DNA of 64,000 nucleotides from positions 3,844,001-3,908,000 of the forward strand of contig NZ_CP049989.1 of the NCBI RefSeq assembly GCF_011388215.1, in the 5' to 3' direction. Source of the stretch: Hydrogenophaga crocea (lineage in GTDB: Bacteria; Pseudomonadota; Gammaproteobacteria; Burkholderiales; Burkholderiaceae_C). Within the stretch, counting starts at the first letter, position 1; each line of letters begins with the position of its first letter. Below, one piece after another: positions 42,107-50,847 of the stretch. Under the pieces are notes generated by a model that was given only the letters and a program-made list of their open reading frames with translations, was not told the origin of the DNA and ran no database searches. Made by a program: the position numbers and the translations under genes.

Positions 42107-43008
42107 GCGTGACCTCCCCCGAAAACGCGGGCTTCGAGCAAGCGCAGCAGGTACTGCCCATACCCGTTCTTCTTCAACGGATCCGCCAGCCGCTGCAGCT
42201 GCTCCGCACCGATCCACCCGTTGCGCCAGGCGATCTCTTCGGGGCAGGCGATCTTGAGCCCTTGCCGGTGTTCGAGCGTGGCGATGAACTGGCCCGCGTC
42301 GAGCAGGCTGTCGTGTGTGCCCGTGTCGAGCCAGGCATAGCCGCGCTGCAGGATCTGCACGTTGAGCTGGCCGCGCTCCAGGTAGGCCTGGTTCACCGCG
42401 GTGATTTCGAGCTCGCCGCGCGCGCTCGGCTTCACGGCCTTCGCGATGTCGACCACCTGCGCGTCGTAGAAGTACAGGCCGGTGACGGCGTAGCTGCTCT
42501 GGGGCTGCGCGGGTTTCTCTTCGATGCTGGTGGCCTTGCCCTGGGCGTCGAAAGCCACCACGCCGTAGCGCTCGGGATCGGTCACGTGGTAGGCGAACAC
42601 GGTCGCGCCCTGGGGCTGCTGGTCGGCCTGGCGCAGCAGGCTCGCGAAGTCGTGGCCGTAGTAGATGTTGTCGCCCAGCACCAGCGCGCTCGGGCCCTGG
42701 CCCACGAAGTCGGCGCCGATGATGAAGGCCTGGGCCAGACCGTCGGGGCTGGGCTGCACCGCGTACTGCAGGTGCATGCCCCAGGCGCTGCCGTCGCCCA
42801 GCAGCTGCTGGAAGCGCGGCGTGTCCTGCGGCGTGCTGATCACCAGCACCTCGCGGATGCCCGCGAGCATCAGCGTGCTCAGCGGGTAATAGATCATGGG
42901 CTTGTCGTACACCGGCAGCAGCTGCTTGCTGATGGCCAGCGTGGCCGGGTGCAGGCGTGTGCCCGAGCCGCCGGCGAGGATGATGCCCTTGCGTTGCATG
43001 GTCGTCAT
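42103..43008 (-). CDS. rfbA: Glucose-1-phosphate thymidylyltransferase
   Basis: A 301-residue nucleotidyltransferase of the short RmlA type. Nucleotide-binding motif [52 protein letters not shown], and the [20 protein letters not shown] region are present. First step of dTDP-rhamnose synthesis. ATG 43008 overlaps the rfbD stop by four bases; an in-frame ATG nine bases later is a weaker alternative. Confidence 0.96.
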   Translation of the reverse strand: MTTMQRKGIILAGGSGTRLHPATLAISKQLLPVYDKPMIYYPLSTLMLAGIREVLVISTPQDTPRFQQLLGDGSAWGMHLQYAVQPSPDGLAQAFIIGADFVGQGPSALVLGDNIYYGHDFASLLRQADQQPQGATVFAYHVTDPERYGVVAFDAQGKATSIEEKPAQPQSSYAVTGLYFYDAQVVDIAKAVKPSARGELEITAVNQAYLERGQLNVQILQRGYAWLDTGTHDSLLDAGQFIATLEHRQGLKIACPEEIAWRNGWIGAEQLQRLADPLKKNGYGQYLLRLLEARVFGGGHA

Positions 43009-43901
43009 GGTGCGGTGAGGATTTCCGCGAGCATACGACGCACCCCGTGCTCCCAGGGCGGCAGCCGCAGCCCGAACGCGGCCTGCAGCCGGCCGGTGTC
43101 GAGCCGCGAATTGAGCGGCCGCTGCGCCGGAGTGGGGTAGTCGCGCGTGGGGATGGGCTCGATGCGTTCGACCTGCCAGGGCAGCTCGGGCCGCAGCGCG
43201 CGCGCGGTGTCGATCGCGAAGCGCGCCAGCCCGTGCCAGCTGGTCTCGCCCGCCGCGGCCACGTGGTAGGTGCCCGCGAGCCCGGCCTCGGCGCGCAGGC
43301 GGCGCAGCGCGTGGGCGGTCACGTCGGCGAGCAGTTCGGCGCCCGTGGGCGCACCCACCTGGTCGTCGATCACGCGCAGCTCGGGCCGCTGCTGCGCCAG
43401 CCGCAGCATGGTCTTGGGAAAGTTCTGGCCGCGCGCCGCATAAACCCAGCTGGTGCGCAGGATCAGGTGTCGCGCGCCGCTCTCGCGCACCGCCTGCTCG
43501 CCCGCGAGCTTGGTGCGGCCGTACACGCTCAGCGGCGCGGTGGGCGCGTCTTCGGCGCGCGGCTGGTGGCCGCTGCCGTCGAACACGTAGTCGGTCGAGT
43601 AGTGCACGAACAAGGCGCCGCGTTCGACCGCCGCGCGCGCGAGCACGCCGGGTGCGGTGGCGTTGAGCGTGTGCGCGAGCGCGGGCTCGCTCTCGGCCTT
43701 GTCCACCGCGGTGTGCGCGGCGGCGTTCACGACCACGTCGGGGGCCACGCGGTCCACCAGGGCCGCGAGCGATTCGGGCCGGCTGAAATCGGCCGGCTCG
43801 GGCGTGTCGTGGTCGAGCGCCACCAGCTCACCCAGCGGCGCGAGGCTGCGCTGCAGCTCCCAGCCCACCTGGCCGTTGGCGCCGAGCAGCAGCAGCCTCA
43901 A
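43005..43901 (-). CDS. rfbD: dTDP-4-dehydrorhamnose reductase
   Basis: A 298-residue SDR. The NAD(P) motif is [18 protein letters not shown], with [12 protein letters not shown] and Tyr/Lys in [14 protein letters not shown]. Last step of dTDP-L-rhamnose synthesis. It starts at TTG 43901, which overlaps the rfbB stop as TTGA; the reading frame upstream of it is a shadow of rfbB and gives no sensible N-terminus. Such a rare start in a 4-base overlap suggests dependence on translational coupling. Confidence 0.94.
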   Translation of the reverse strand: MRLLLLGANGQVGWELQRSLAPLGELVALDHDTPEPADFSRPESLAALVDRVAPDVVVNAAAHTAVDKAESEPALAHTLNATAPGVLARAAVERGALFVHYSTDYVFDGSGHQPRAEDAPTAPLSVYGRTKLAGEQAVRESGARHLILRTSWVYAARGQNFPKTMLRLAQQRPELRVIDDQVGAPTGAELLADVTAHALRRLRAEAGLAGTYHVAAAGETSWHGLARFAIDTARALRPELPWQVERIEPIPTRDYPTPAQRPLNSRLDTGRLQAAFGLRLPPWEHGVRRMLAEILTAP

Positions 43902-44962
43902 ACCGCCCCCTGGTACTGCGTGTCCACCCACGCGCGGTAGGCGCCGCTCTGCACCTCGGCCACCCAGTCGGCGTGGTCCAGGTACCACTGCACGGTCTTG
44001 CGGATGCCGGTCTCGAAGGTCTCGGCGGGGCGCCAGCCCAGCTCGCGTTCGATCTTGCGCGCGTCGATCGCGTAGCGGCGGTCGTGACCGGGGCGGTCCT
44101 TCACATGCGTGATCTGCGTGGCGTACGACAGGCCGTCGGCGCGCGGGCGCAGCTCGTCGAGCAGCGCGCAGATGGTGTGCACGATCTCGATGTTGGGCTT
44201 CTCGTTCCAGCCGCCCACGTTGTAGGTTTCGCCCACGCGGCCGGCCTCGAGCACGCGGCGGATCGCGCTGCAGTGGTCGCCCACGTAGAGCCAGTCGCGC
44301 ACCTGCAGGCCGTCGCCGTACACCGGCAGCGGCTTGCCCGCGAGCGCGTTGACGATCATCAGCGGGATCAGCTTCTCGGGGAAATGGAACGGCCCGTAGT
44401 TGTTGCTGCAGTTGGTGGTGAGCACCGGCAGGCCGTGCGTGTGGTGCCAGGCGCGCACCAGGTGGTCGCTGGCGGCCTTGCTCGCGCTGTAGGGGCTGTT
44501 GGGCTCGTAGGCGTGCTGTTCGGTGAAGGCGGGGGCGTCGGGCGCCAGGCTGCCGTAGACCTCGTCGGTGCTCACGTGCAGGAAGCGAAAGGCCGCGCGC
44601 TCGGCCTCGGGCAGGTCGAGCCAGTGGCCGCGCACCGCTTCGAGCAGGCGGAAGGTGCCCACGATGTTGGTCTGCACGAAGTCTTCGGCGCCGTGGATGG
44701 AGCGGTCCACGTGGCTTTCGGCCGCGAAGTTGAGCACCGCGCGCGGCCGGTGCTCGGCCAGCAGGCGCGCCACCAGGCCGCTGTCGCCGATGTCGCCCTG
44801 CACGAACACGTGGCGCGCATCGCCTTCGAGCGCGGCGAGGTTGCGCCGGTTGCCCGCGTAGGTGAGCTTGTCGAGGTTGAGCACCGGCTCGTCGCTTTGC
44901 GCGAGCCAGTCCAGCACGAAATTGCTGCCGATGAAGCCGGCGCCGCCGGTGACCAGAATCAT
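43898..44962 (-). CDS. rfbB: dTDP-glucose 4,6-dehydratase
   Basis: A 354-residue extended SDR. NAD motif [28 protein letters not shown] with the catalytic Thr-Asp-Glu, Tyr/Lys in [14 protein letters not shown] and [19 protein letters not shown]. Second step of dTDP-L-rhamnose synthesis. It is the first gene of the polysaccharide locus in the direction of transcription. GAGAGGA lies upstream of ATG 44962, and the 57-base gap before it is the best place for a locus promoter, although no clear hexamers were found. Confidence 0.96.
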   Translation of the reverse strand: MILVTGGAGFIGSNFVLDWLAQSDEPVLNLDKLTYAGNRRNLAALEGDARHVFVQGDIGDSGLVARLLAEHRPRAVLNFAAESHVDRSIHGAEDFVQTNIVGTFRLLEAVRGHWLDLPEAERAAFRFLHVSTDEVYGSLAPDAPAFTEQHAYEPNSPYSASKAASDHLVRAWHHTHGLPVLTTNCSNNYGPFHFPEKLIPLMIVNALAGKPLPVYGDGLQVRDWLYVGDHCSAIRRVLEAGRVGETYNVGGWNEKPNIEIVHTICALLDELRPRADGLSYATQITHVKDRPGHDRRYAIDARKIERELGWRPAETFETGIRKTVQWYLDHADWVAEVQSGAYRAWVDTQYQGAV

Positions 44963-45019
44963 GGAGGTGTCCTCTCTGTGCGGTGTCGTGTGCCCGTCAC
45001 CGCCCACCTGCCGGTATGT

Positions 45020-45226
45020 TCAATGGCCTTGGGCGACGTGCTCGCCCGCGGCGAGCCGGTAGACCGTGCCGCAGTACGGGCACTTGGCCTCGCCGGTCTT
45101 GGCCACGTCCAGGTAGACCTTGGGGTGGCTGTTCCAGAGCTTCATTTCGGCCAGCGGGCTGGGGCAGAAGACCCCGCCGTGCTGGTTGAGGTCGCTGGCC
45201 TTGAGTTCGACGACTGCCTTGCTCAT
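45020..45226 (-). CDS. Small zinc-finger domain protein
   Basis: A 68-residue protein with the pattern C-x21 to CPYCGTVYRL (GGVFCPSP then AKCPYCG), plus histidines, as in the short zinc-finger family related to the mitochondrial complex I accessory subunit NDUFS6. The gene is often found next to ilvE in betaproteobacteria. Function is unknown. It starts at ATG 45226, two bases after the ilvE stop, so it is probably in one operon with it. Confidence 0.85.
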   Translation of the reverse strand: MSKAVVELKASDLNQHGGVFCPSPLAEMKLWNSHPKVYLDVAKTGEAKCPYCGTVYRLAAGEHVAQGH

Positions 45227-45228
45227 GT

Positions 45229-46167
45229 TCAGACCTTGGTGAGCCAGTGCGCGTACTTCGGGTTGCGGCCGTTCACGATGTCGAAGAACGCGGACTGGAT
45301 CTTCTCGGTGATGGGGCCGCGGCTGCCGGCGCCGATCTCGATGCGGTCGAGTTCGCGGATCGGGGTGACCTCGGCCGCGGTGCCGGTGAAGAAGGCCTCG
45401 TCGGCGATGTAGACCTCGTCGCGCGTGATGCGCTTCTGCACGATCTCCAGGCCCAGGTCCTTGGCGATATGGAACACGGTGTTGCGCGTGATGCCGTTGA
45501 GCGCGCCGGCCGAGAGGTCGGGCGTGTAGATCACGCCGTTCTTGATGACGAACAGGTTCTCGCCCGCGCCTTCGCTCACGAAGCCGGCGGTGTCGAGCAG
45601 CAGGGCCTCGTCGTAGCCCTCGTCCGTGGCTTCCATGTTGGCCAGGATGCTGTTGGTGTAGTTGCTCACCGCCTTGGCCTGCGTCATGGTGATGTTGACG
45701 TGGTGGCGGGTGTAGCTGCTGGTTTTCACGCGGATGCCGCGCTTCAAGCCCTCGTCGCCCAGGTAGGCGCCCCAGGCCCAGGCCGCGACCATCAGGTGGA
45801 TGGTGTTGCCCTTGGGGCTCACGCCGAGCTTCTTGTCGCCGATCCAGGTGAGCGGGCGGATGTAGCAGCTCTCGAGCTTGTTCTCGCGCACCACCTGCTT
45901 CTGTGCCTCGTTCACCTGCTCGGGGGTGAAGGGAATCTTCATGCGCAGGATCTTGGCGCTGTTGAACAGGCGCTCGGTGTGTTCCTGCAGGCGGAAGATG
46001 GCCGTGCCGTTGACCGTGTTGTAGGCCCGCACGCCCTCGAAGGCGCCGCAGCCGTAGTGCAGCGTGTGGGTCAGCACGTGGATCTTGGCGTCGCGCCAGT
46101 CCACCAGCTGGCCGTCCATCCAGATCTTGCCGTCACGGTCGGACATCGAGGGCGGGGTCGGGCTCAT
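45229..46167 (-). CDS. ilvE: Branched-chain amino acid aminotransferase
   Basis: A 312-residue fold-type IV PLP enzyme. Family segments: DGKIWMDGQLVDWRDAKIHV, HYGCGAFEGVRAY, SCYIRPLTWIGDK, the PLP lysine in QAKAVSNYTNSILA and DEALLLDTAGFVSEGAGENLF. It makes Val, Leu and Ile from the 2-oxo acids. TAAAAT at 46208-46213 (minus strand) could be a -10 box and AAGGA lies near the start. Two in-frame starts (46167 and M8) are possible; 46167 matches related proteins. Confidence 0.95.
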   Translation of the reverse strand: MSPTPPSMSDRDGKIWMDGQLVDWRDAKIHVLTHTLHYGCGAFEGVRAYNTVNGTAIFRLQEHTERLFNSAKILRMKIPFTPEQVNEAQKQVVRENKLESCYIRPLTWIGDKKLGVSPKGNTIHLMVAAWAWGAYLGDEGLKRGIRVKTSSYTRHHVNITMTQAKAVSNYTNSILANMEATDEGYDEALLLDTAGFVSEGAGENLFVIKNGVIYTPDLSAGALNGITRNTVFHIAKDLGLEIVQKRITRDEVYIADEAFFTGTAAEVTPIRELDRIEIGAGSRGPITEKIQSAFFDIVNGRNPKYAHWLTKV

Positions 46168-46228
46168 GGGAATCCTTGGGGTGTGGGGGTATTCGGGACA
46201 ACCGGCGATTTTACGGCCGCGTGCGGGC

Positions 46229-46642
46229 TCATTCGTTGCCCGATGTGTCGGCCTCGGGGCGCTTGAAGCCCCAGTCGGTGAGCTTGCCGTGGGTGAAGCG
46301 GGCCAGCACGCTGGCGCCGCCCGGGTCGGTCCAGCGGTAGACCTCGGGCTGCTCGTCGGCCGGCGAGGTGAGTTCGCCCAGCGCGCGCGTGAGGCCGATC
46401 ACCGCGACCAGCGGCATGCCGGCGTGCAGCTTGGCGTTGAGCATCACGGCGCTGTCCACGTGGCCGATGGGGCGCTGGGCAGCGCGCCGCATCACGGTCA
46501 TGAGGCGGGTGAAATGCAGCAGCAGCCACATCATCAGGCCGCCGGCCACGGCGGCCACGCCGGCCCAGCCGAATTCGGTGTAGCCCCAGTACAGCAGGGC
46601 GGCGGCCACCAGGGCCAGGGCGATCTTGATCAGGAATCTCAT
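46229..46642 (-). CDS. Conserved small membrane protein of unknown function
   Basis: A 137-residue protein. Two hydrophobic helices (about 4-20 and 24-46) are followed by a soluble part (50-137) with PIGHVDSAVMLNAKLHAGMPLVAVIGLTRALGE. I do not recognise a family with a known role. Co-oriented with and upstream of ilvE, and 33 bases downstream of radA, so it may be co-transcribed with radA. Coding character is supported by strong G/C third positions and the RBS-like GAT-rich start region is unremarkable. Confidence 0.75.
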   Translation of the reverse strand: MRFLIKIALALVAAALLYWGYTEFGWAGVAAVAGGLMMWLLLHFTRLMTVMRRAAQRPIGHVDSAVMLNAKLHAGMPLVAVIGLTRALGELTSPADEQPEVYRWTDPGGASVLARFTHGKLTDWGFKRPEADTSGNE

Positions 46643-46675
46643 GGGGGGCGATTGTCGCGGAGGGGGCAGAAGCGG

Positions 46676-48055
46676 TCAGTCCAGGTCGCGCAGCGCGGCC
46701 AGCGCCTCCTCGATGCGCTCCACCGCCACGATCTTCAGTCCCTCGAAGGCGCGCGCGCCGCCCTTGGGCGCGTTGGCCTTGGGCACGATGGCCACCGAGA
46801 ACCCGAGCTTGGCCGCTTCCTTGAGCCGTTCCTGGCCGCGCGGCGCGGGCCGCACCTCGCCCGCCAGGCCGACCTCGCCGAAGGCGATGAAGCCCTTGGG
46901 CAGGGCCCGGCCGCGCAGGCTGCTGGTGATGGCCAGCATCACCGCCAGGTCGGCCGCGGGCTCGCTGATGCGCACGCCGCCCACCGCGTTGACGAACACG
47001 TCCTGGTCCATGCAGGCCACGCCCGCGTGGCGGTGCAGCACGGCCAGCAGCATGGCCAGGCGGTCGCGCTCCAGGCCCACGCTCAGGCGGCGCGGGCTCG
47101 GGCCGCCGCTGTCCACCAGGGCCTGCAGCTCCACCAGCAGCGGGCGCGTGCCTTCGAGCGTCACCATCACGCAGCTGCCCGGCACCGGTTGGGCGTGCTG
47201 CGACAGGAAGATGGCGCTGGGGTTGCTCACGCCCTTCAGGCCCTTGTCGGTCATGGCGAACACGCCGATCTCGTTGACCGCGCCGAAGCGGTTCTTGATG
47301 GCGCGCACCAGCCGGAAGCTGCTGTGCGTGTCGCCCTCGAAGTACAGCACCGTGTCCACCATGTGTTCGAGCACGCGCGGGCCCGCGAGCGCGCCCTCCT
47401 TGGTCACGTGGCCCACGAGCACGATGGCCGTGCCCGAGGCCTTGGCCGCGCGCGTGAGGTGGGCCGCGCACTCGCGCACCTGGGCCACCGAGCCCGGCGC
47501 GCTGGTGAGCTGCTCGGAGTACACGGTCTGGATCGAATCGATCACCGCGATCGCGGGCTTGACCGCGTCCAGCGTGGCCAGGATCTTCTCGAGCTGGATC
47601 TCGGCCAGCACCTGCACCTGCGAGCCCTCGATGCCGAGCCGGCGCGCGCGCAGCGCCACCTGGGCGCCGCTTTCTTCGCCGGTGACGTAGAGCGTGCCCT
47701 GCCCGGCGCGCTGCAGGCTGTCCAGCGCCTGCAGCAGCAGGGTCGACTTGCCGATGCCCGGGTCGCCGCCGATCAGCACCACGCCGCCCTCGACGATGCC
47801 GCCGCCCAGCACGCGGTCGAGCTCTTCGTGGCCGGTGGGCGTGCGCTGCACGTCGCGCGCCTCGATGCTGGCCAGCGGCATCACCTCGGCGGTCTTGGCC
47901 AGCGCCGCAAAACGGTTCTTGGGCGCCGCGCCGCCGCCCTCGGCCACCGACTCGGTGAGCGTGTTCCAGGCGCCGCAGGCCGGGCACTTGCCCAGCCAGC
48001 GCGGGCTGGTGCCGCCGCATTCGTTGCACACGTAGATCGTCTTGTCTTTGGCCAT
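46676..48055 (-). CDS. radA: DNA repair protein RadA
   Basis: A 459-residue ATPase. The N-terminal C4 zinc finger is YVCNECGG...KCPACGAW. The RecA-like core has Walker A in GGDPGIGKSTLLLQ and the RadA-specific KNRFG motif in AIKNRFGAVNEIG. The C-terminal Lon-like domain carries DVFVNAVGGVRISEPAADLAV. It drives branch migration in recombination. ATG 48055 gives the standard start MAKDKTIYVCNECG. It is divergent from the J-domain gene. Confidence 0.96.
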   Translation of the reverse strand: MAKDKTIYVCNECGGTSPRWLGKCPACGAWNTLTESVAEGGGAAPKNRFAALAKTAEVMPLASIEARDVQRTPTGHEELDRVLGGGIVEGGVVLIGGDPGIGKSTLLLQALDSLQRAGQGTLYVTGEESGAQVALRARRLGIEGSQVQVLAEIQLEKILATLDAVKPAIAVIDSIQTVYSEQLTSAPGSVAQVRECAAHLTRAAKASGTAIVLVGHVTKEGALAGPRVLEHMVDTVLYFEGDTHSSFRLVRAIKNRFGAVNEIGVFAMTDKGLKGVSNPSAIFLSQHAQPVPGSCVMVTLEGTRPLLVELQALVDSGGPSPRRLSVGLERDRLAMLLAVLHRHAGVACMDQDVFVNAVGGVRISEPAADLAVMLAITSSLRGRALPKGFIAFGEVGLAGEVRPAPRGQERLKEAAKLGFSVAIVPKANAPKGGARAFEGLKIVAVERIEEALAALRDLD

Positions 48056-48097
48056 GGCGGGTCGCTGAGTCGGGTGGGCAATATAGTCGAGCGCCCC

Positions 48098-49228
48098 GTG
48101 ACCGCCCGCCCTCCCACCTCCACCCCGGCCCCCCTGCCCACCGCGCTGCCGCCCGGCGAGCCGCCGCTGTCGCCGGCCGCGCGCGCGCACCGCCTGCAGC
48201 GCCAGCGGCTGGACACCCTGCGCGCGCAACTGGCCGAACTCGACGCGCTCGAGCAGTCCGCGCGCCAGGAGCACATGGCCTGGGTGGCGCCGCTGCAGGC
48301 CCGCCAGGTGCAACTGCAGAAGGCGCTGGTGCAGGCCCTCGACGCCGCTCTCGACGCCGCACTCGACGCCGACGCGTTGCAGCGCCCCCTCAGCCCCGCC
48401 CAGCGCGCCACCGCGCGCGAGCGCCTGTGTGCCCTGGCCCAGGCCCTGGCCGAAGACGGCCACGCCGACATGGCCGCCCTGCACGACCGCCACAGCCCGC
48501 AGACCCTGGCGCAGAAGCGGCAGGCCCGCGCCGAGGCCCTGCGCGCGCAGTTCGAGGCCGCGCTCGGCGCGCCCATCGAGGGTCTGGACGGGGCCTCACC
48601 CGAGGCCGTGCTGCGCGCGGGCTGGCAGCGGCTGCAGGCGGCCGACGAGGCACGCCGCCAGGCCCGGCAGGACAAGCGCGAGAAACGCGAGCAGCGCCAG
48701 CAGCGCAGGAAGACCGACACGGCCCCGGGCGCGCCCGGCCTGCCGCCGCCCGATCCCGCGGCCGATGCCGACCGCCTGTTGCGCCAGGTGTTCCGCCAGC
48801 TCGCGAGTGCCCTGCACCCCGACCGCGAGAGCGACCCGGCGCGCCGCGCCCACAAGACCGCGCTCATGGCCGAGGCCAACACCGCCTACGCGCGGCGCGA
48901 CCTGATGGCGCTGATGGACCTGCAGCAGCGCGCCGCGCTGGCCGACAGCGGGCCGGCCGCGGCCCCGTCCGACGAGCGCCTGGCCGCGCTCACCCTGCTG
49001 CTCAAGCAGCAGGTGGCCGCCCTGGAGCGCGAACGCGCCGCGCGCCAGGCCGCGCTCGGCCAACTGTTCGAGCTGCCCGCGGGCGTGAGCGCCAACGCCA
49101 ACACCCTGCGCCAGGCGCGGCTCGACGCGGTGCAGCGGCTCGACGCGGCGATCGCCGCGCTCGAACACGCGCTCGAGCAGACCGGCGACGCCGCGCGCCT
49201 GAAGCGCTGGCTCAAAGACCCGGGCTGA
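48098..49228 (+). CDS. J-domain-like protein with coiled-coil regions
   Basis: A 376-residue protein. A Pro-rich start is followed by long charged helices (about 25-210, including a KREKREQRQQRRK basic stretch). Near residues 222-275 is a J-domain-like segment, LRQVFRQLASALHPDRESDP then LMAEANTAYARRDLMALMDL, with an intact HPD. A second coiled coil follows. It may be a co-chaperone for a DnaK-type protein. GTG 48098 is chosen from the lack of an in-frame ATG near the radA divergence. The 3' end overlaps the convergent nitronate monooxygenase gene by 17 bases. Confidence 0.75.
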   Translation: MTARPPTSTPAPLPTALPPGEPPLSPAARAHRLQRQRLDTLRAQLAELDALEQSARQEHMAWVAPLQARQVQLQKALVQALDAALDAALDADALQRPLSPAQRATARERLCALAQALAEDGHADMAALHDRHSPQTLAQKRQARAEALRAQFEAALGAPIEGLDGASPEAVLRAGWQRLQAADEARRQARQDKREKREQRQQRRKTDTAPGAPGLPPPDPAADADRLLRQVFRQLASALHPDRESDPARRAHKTALMAEANTAYARRDLMALMDLQQRAALADSGPAAAPSDERLAALTLLLKQQVAALERERAARQAALGQLFELPAGVSANANTLRQARLDAVQRLDAAIAALEHALEQTGDAARLKRWLKDPG

Positions 49229-50261
49229 AGCCCTCGGCCAGGGCCGCGGTGATCGCCGCCGCGGACGCGCTGAGGCAGCCGCTGGCGTTCTGCCCCGACC
49301 ACAGCGGCGTGAAGTCGCCGCGGCCTTGCGCCTCCCAGTGCGCGCGCAGCGGCGCGATGGCCGCGGTGGCCAGCGGGAAGGCCGGCGCGGCCGGGTTCAG
49401 GGCGCCGAGCTCACGCATCGCGCGGTTGACGATGCCGCGCGCGGGCCGGCCGGTGAACAGCGTGGTGAGCTGCGTATGCCGGGCGGCTTCGCTCTGCAGC
49501 GCCGCGCGGTGCAGCGCGCTGGTGGTGGCCTCGTCGCTGCACAGGTAGGCCGTGCCCACCTGCACGCCATCGGCGCCCAGGGCCATGGCCGCGCGCACGC
49601 CCGCCGCGTCGGCAATGCCGCCGGCCGCGATCACCGGCACGCGCACGGCGGCCTTCACCTGCGGCAGCAGCGCGAAGGTGCCGCTCTGGCGCGTGAGGTC
49701 GTCGCTCAGGAAATGGCCGCGGTGGCCGCCGGCCTCCAGGCCCTGGGCGATCACCGCGTCGGCGCCGTTCGCTTCGAGCCAGCGCGCCTCGTCCACCGTG
49801 GTGGCCGAGGCCAGCACCACCGCGCCCCAGGCCTTCACGCGCGCCAGCAGCTCGGGCGCGGGCAGGCCGAAGTGGAAGCTCACCACGCGTGGGCGGAAGG
49901 CCTCGAGCACTTCGGCCGCGGCGGCGCCGAAGGGCAGGCGGCCGGGGCCCGCGGCGATGGTCGCCGGGTCGAGCCCGATCTCGGCGTGGTAGGGCGCGAG
50001 CGCGGCGCGCCACGCGGCCTCGCGCGCCGCGTCGGGCGTGGGCGGCGCGTGGCAGAAGAAGTTCACGTTGTGGGGCAGGCCGCTGGCCGCGAGCCGCTGC
50101 AGCTCCTGCCGCATCGCCTCGGGCGCGAGCATGGCGCAGGGCAGCGAGCCCAGCGCGCCCGCGCGGCCCGCGGCGAGCGCGAGCGCCGCGCCCTGCACGC
50201 CGGCCATGGGCGCCTGGATCAAGGGGAGGGCCGTGCCCAGCAGGTCGGTGAGTCGGTTCAT
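49212..50261 (-). CDS. Nitronate monooxygenase (2-nitropropane dioxygenase family)
   Basis: A 349-residue FMN TIM-barrel enzyme. Start segment LTDLLGTALPLIQAPMAGVQG, LPHNVNFFCHAP, the EANGADAVIAQGLEAGGHRG motif with the catalytic histidine, and VIAAGGIADAAGVRAAMALGADGVQVGTAYL. It oxidizes alkyl nitronates such as propionate-3-nitronate. Divergent from hpaR with a 91-base gap that holds the HpaR-type palindrome, so it could be co-regulated. Its 3' end runs 17 bases into the convergent J-domain gene. Confidence 0.9.
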   Translation of the reverse strand: MNRLTDLLGTALPLIQAPMAGVQGAALALAAGRAGALGSLPCAMLAPEAMRQELQRLAASGLPHNVNFFCHAPPTPDAAREAAWRAALAPYHAEIGLDPATIAAGPGRLPFGAAAAEVLEAFRPRVVSFHFGLPAPELLARVKAWGAVVLASATTVDEARWLEANGADAVIAQGLEAGGHRGHFLSDDLTRQSGTFALLPQVKAAVRVPVIAAGGIADAAGVRAAMALGADGVQVGTAYLCSDEATTSALHRAALQSEAARHTQLTTLFTGRPARGIVNRAMRELGALNPAAPAFPLATAAIAPLRAHWEAQGRGDFTPLWSGQNASGCLSASAAAITAALAEGFSPGL

Positions 50262-50333
50262 GCGCGGATTGTGGAGCGCATGGGGCGCTCCGGGTAAACA
50301 CCCATGCGGCCCAGGGTCGGGGACGTTGCCGTT

Positions 50334-50353
50334 TTATTTAACTTGTTAAATAA
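50334..50353. promoter_or_regulatory. Perfect palindromic operator for the MarR-type regulator HpaR
   Basis: TTATTTAAC-TT-GTTAAATAA is a 9-bp perfect inverted repeat with a 2-base centre in otherwise very GC-rich DNA. Its last base is the A of the ATG at 50353. A possible promoter overlaps it: TTGCCG at 50326-50331, 17 bases, AATAAT at 50349-50354. MarR proteins bind such A/T-rich palindromes, so HpaR bound here would block its own operon and possibly the divergent monooxygenase gene. Confidence 0.8.
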
Positions 50354-50847
50354 TGCGGCCCATGTCGGCCCCGCCCACCCACGCGTTCACGCACCGCAAC
50401 CTGCCGCGCCTGCTGCTGCAGGCGCGCGAGGCCGTGATGCAGCACACCCGCCCGAGCCTGCGCGAGCACGGCCTGAGCGACCAGCAATGGCGCGTGCTGC
50501 GCGTGTTGGGCGAGCACGCGCGCGACCCCGCGGGCATCGAGACCGGCCGCATCGCGCGCGAAGCCTTCCTGCTCGGCCCCAGCCTCACCGGTGTGCTCGC
50601 GCGCATGGAGCGCGACGGCCTGATCGCGCGCGAGCGCTGCAGCCAGGACGCGCGGCGCACCGTGGTGCGCGCCACGCCCGCGGGCCTCAAGCTCGTGCGC
50701 AAGCTCTCGGCCACCATCGAGGCGCACTACCAATGGCTCGAGCAGCGCCTGACCAAGGCGCGGCTGGCCGAGCTCTACGACCTGCTCGACGAGGTCATCG
50801 CCCTCGAGGGCGGTGTCGACGAGCCCCTGAACGAGGAAAACGAATGA
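50353..50847 (+). CDS. hpaR: MarR-family regulator of homoprotocatechuate degradation
   Basis: A 164-residue MarR/HpaR winged-helix regulator. HTH core LSDQQWRVLRVLGEHARD, GRIAREAFLLGPSLTGVLARM and the wing DGLIARERCSQDARRTVV. It is expected to repress the hpa genes until an aromatic inducer binds. ATG 50353 overlaps the operator; a second ATG at 50362 would fit a leaderless transcript from the AATAAT box. It is the first gene of the operon, and its stop overlaps the hpaG1 start (ATGA), unlike the divergent hpaR of enteric bacteria. Confidence 0.92.
   Translation: MRPMSAPPTHAFTHRNLPRLLLQAREAVMQHTRPSLREHGLSDQQWRVLRVLGEHARDPAGIETGRIAREAFLLGPSLTGVLARMERDGLIARERCSQDARRTVVRATPAGLKLVRKLSATIEAHYQWLEQRLTKARLAELYDLLDEVIALEGGVDEPLNEENE

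Noticed and set aside
46064..48097. N-terminal extension of the J-domain protein over radA and the small membrane protein
   Set aside because: It is the antisense of real genes; the helical protein begins at or after GTG 48098.
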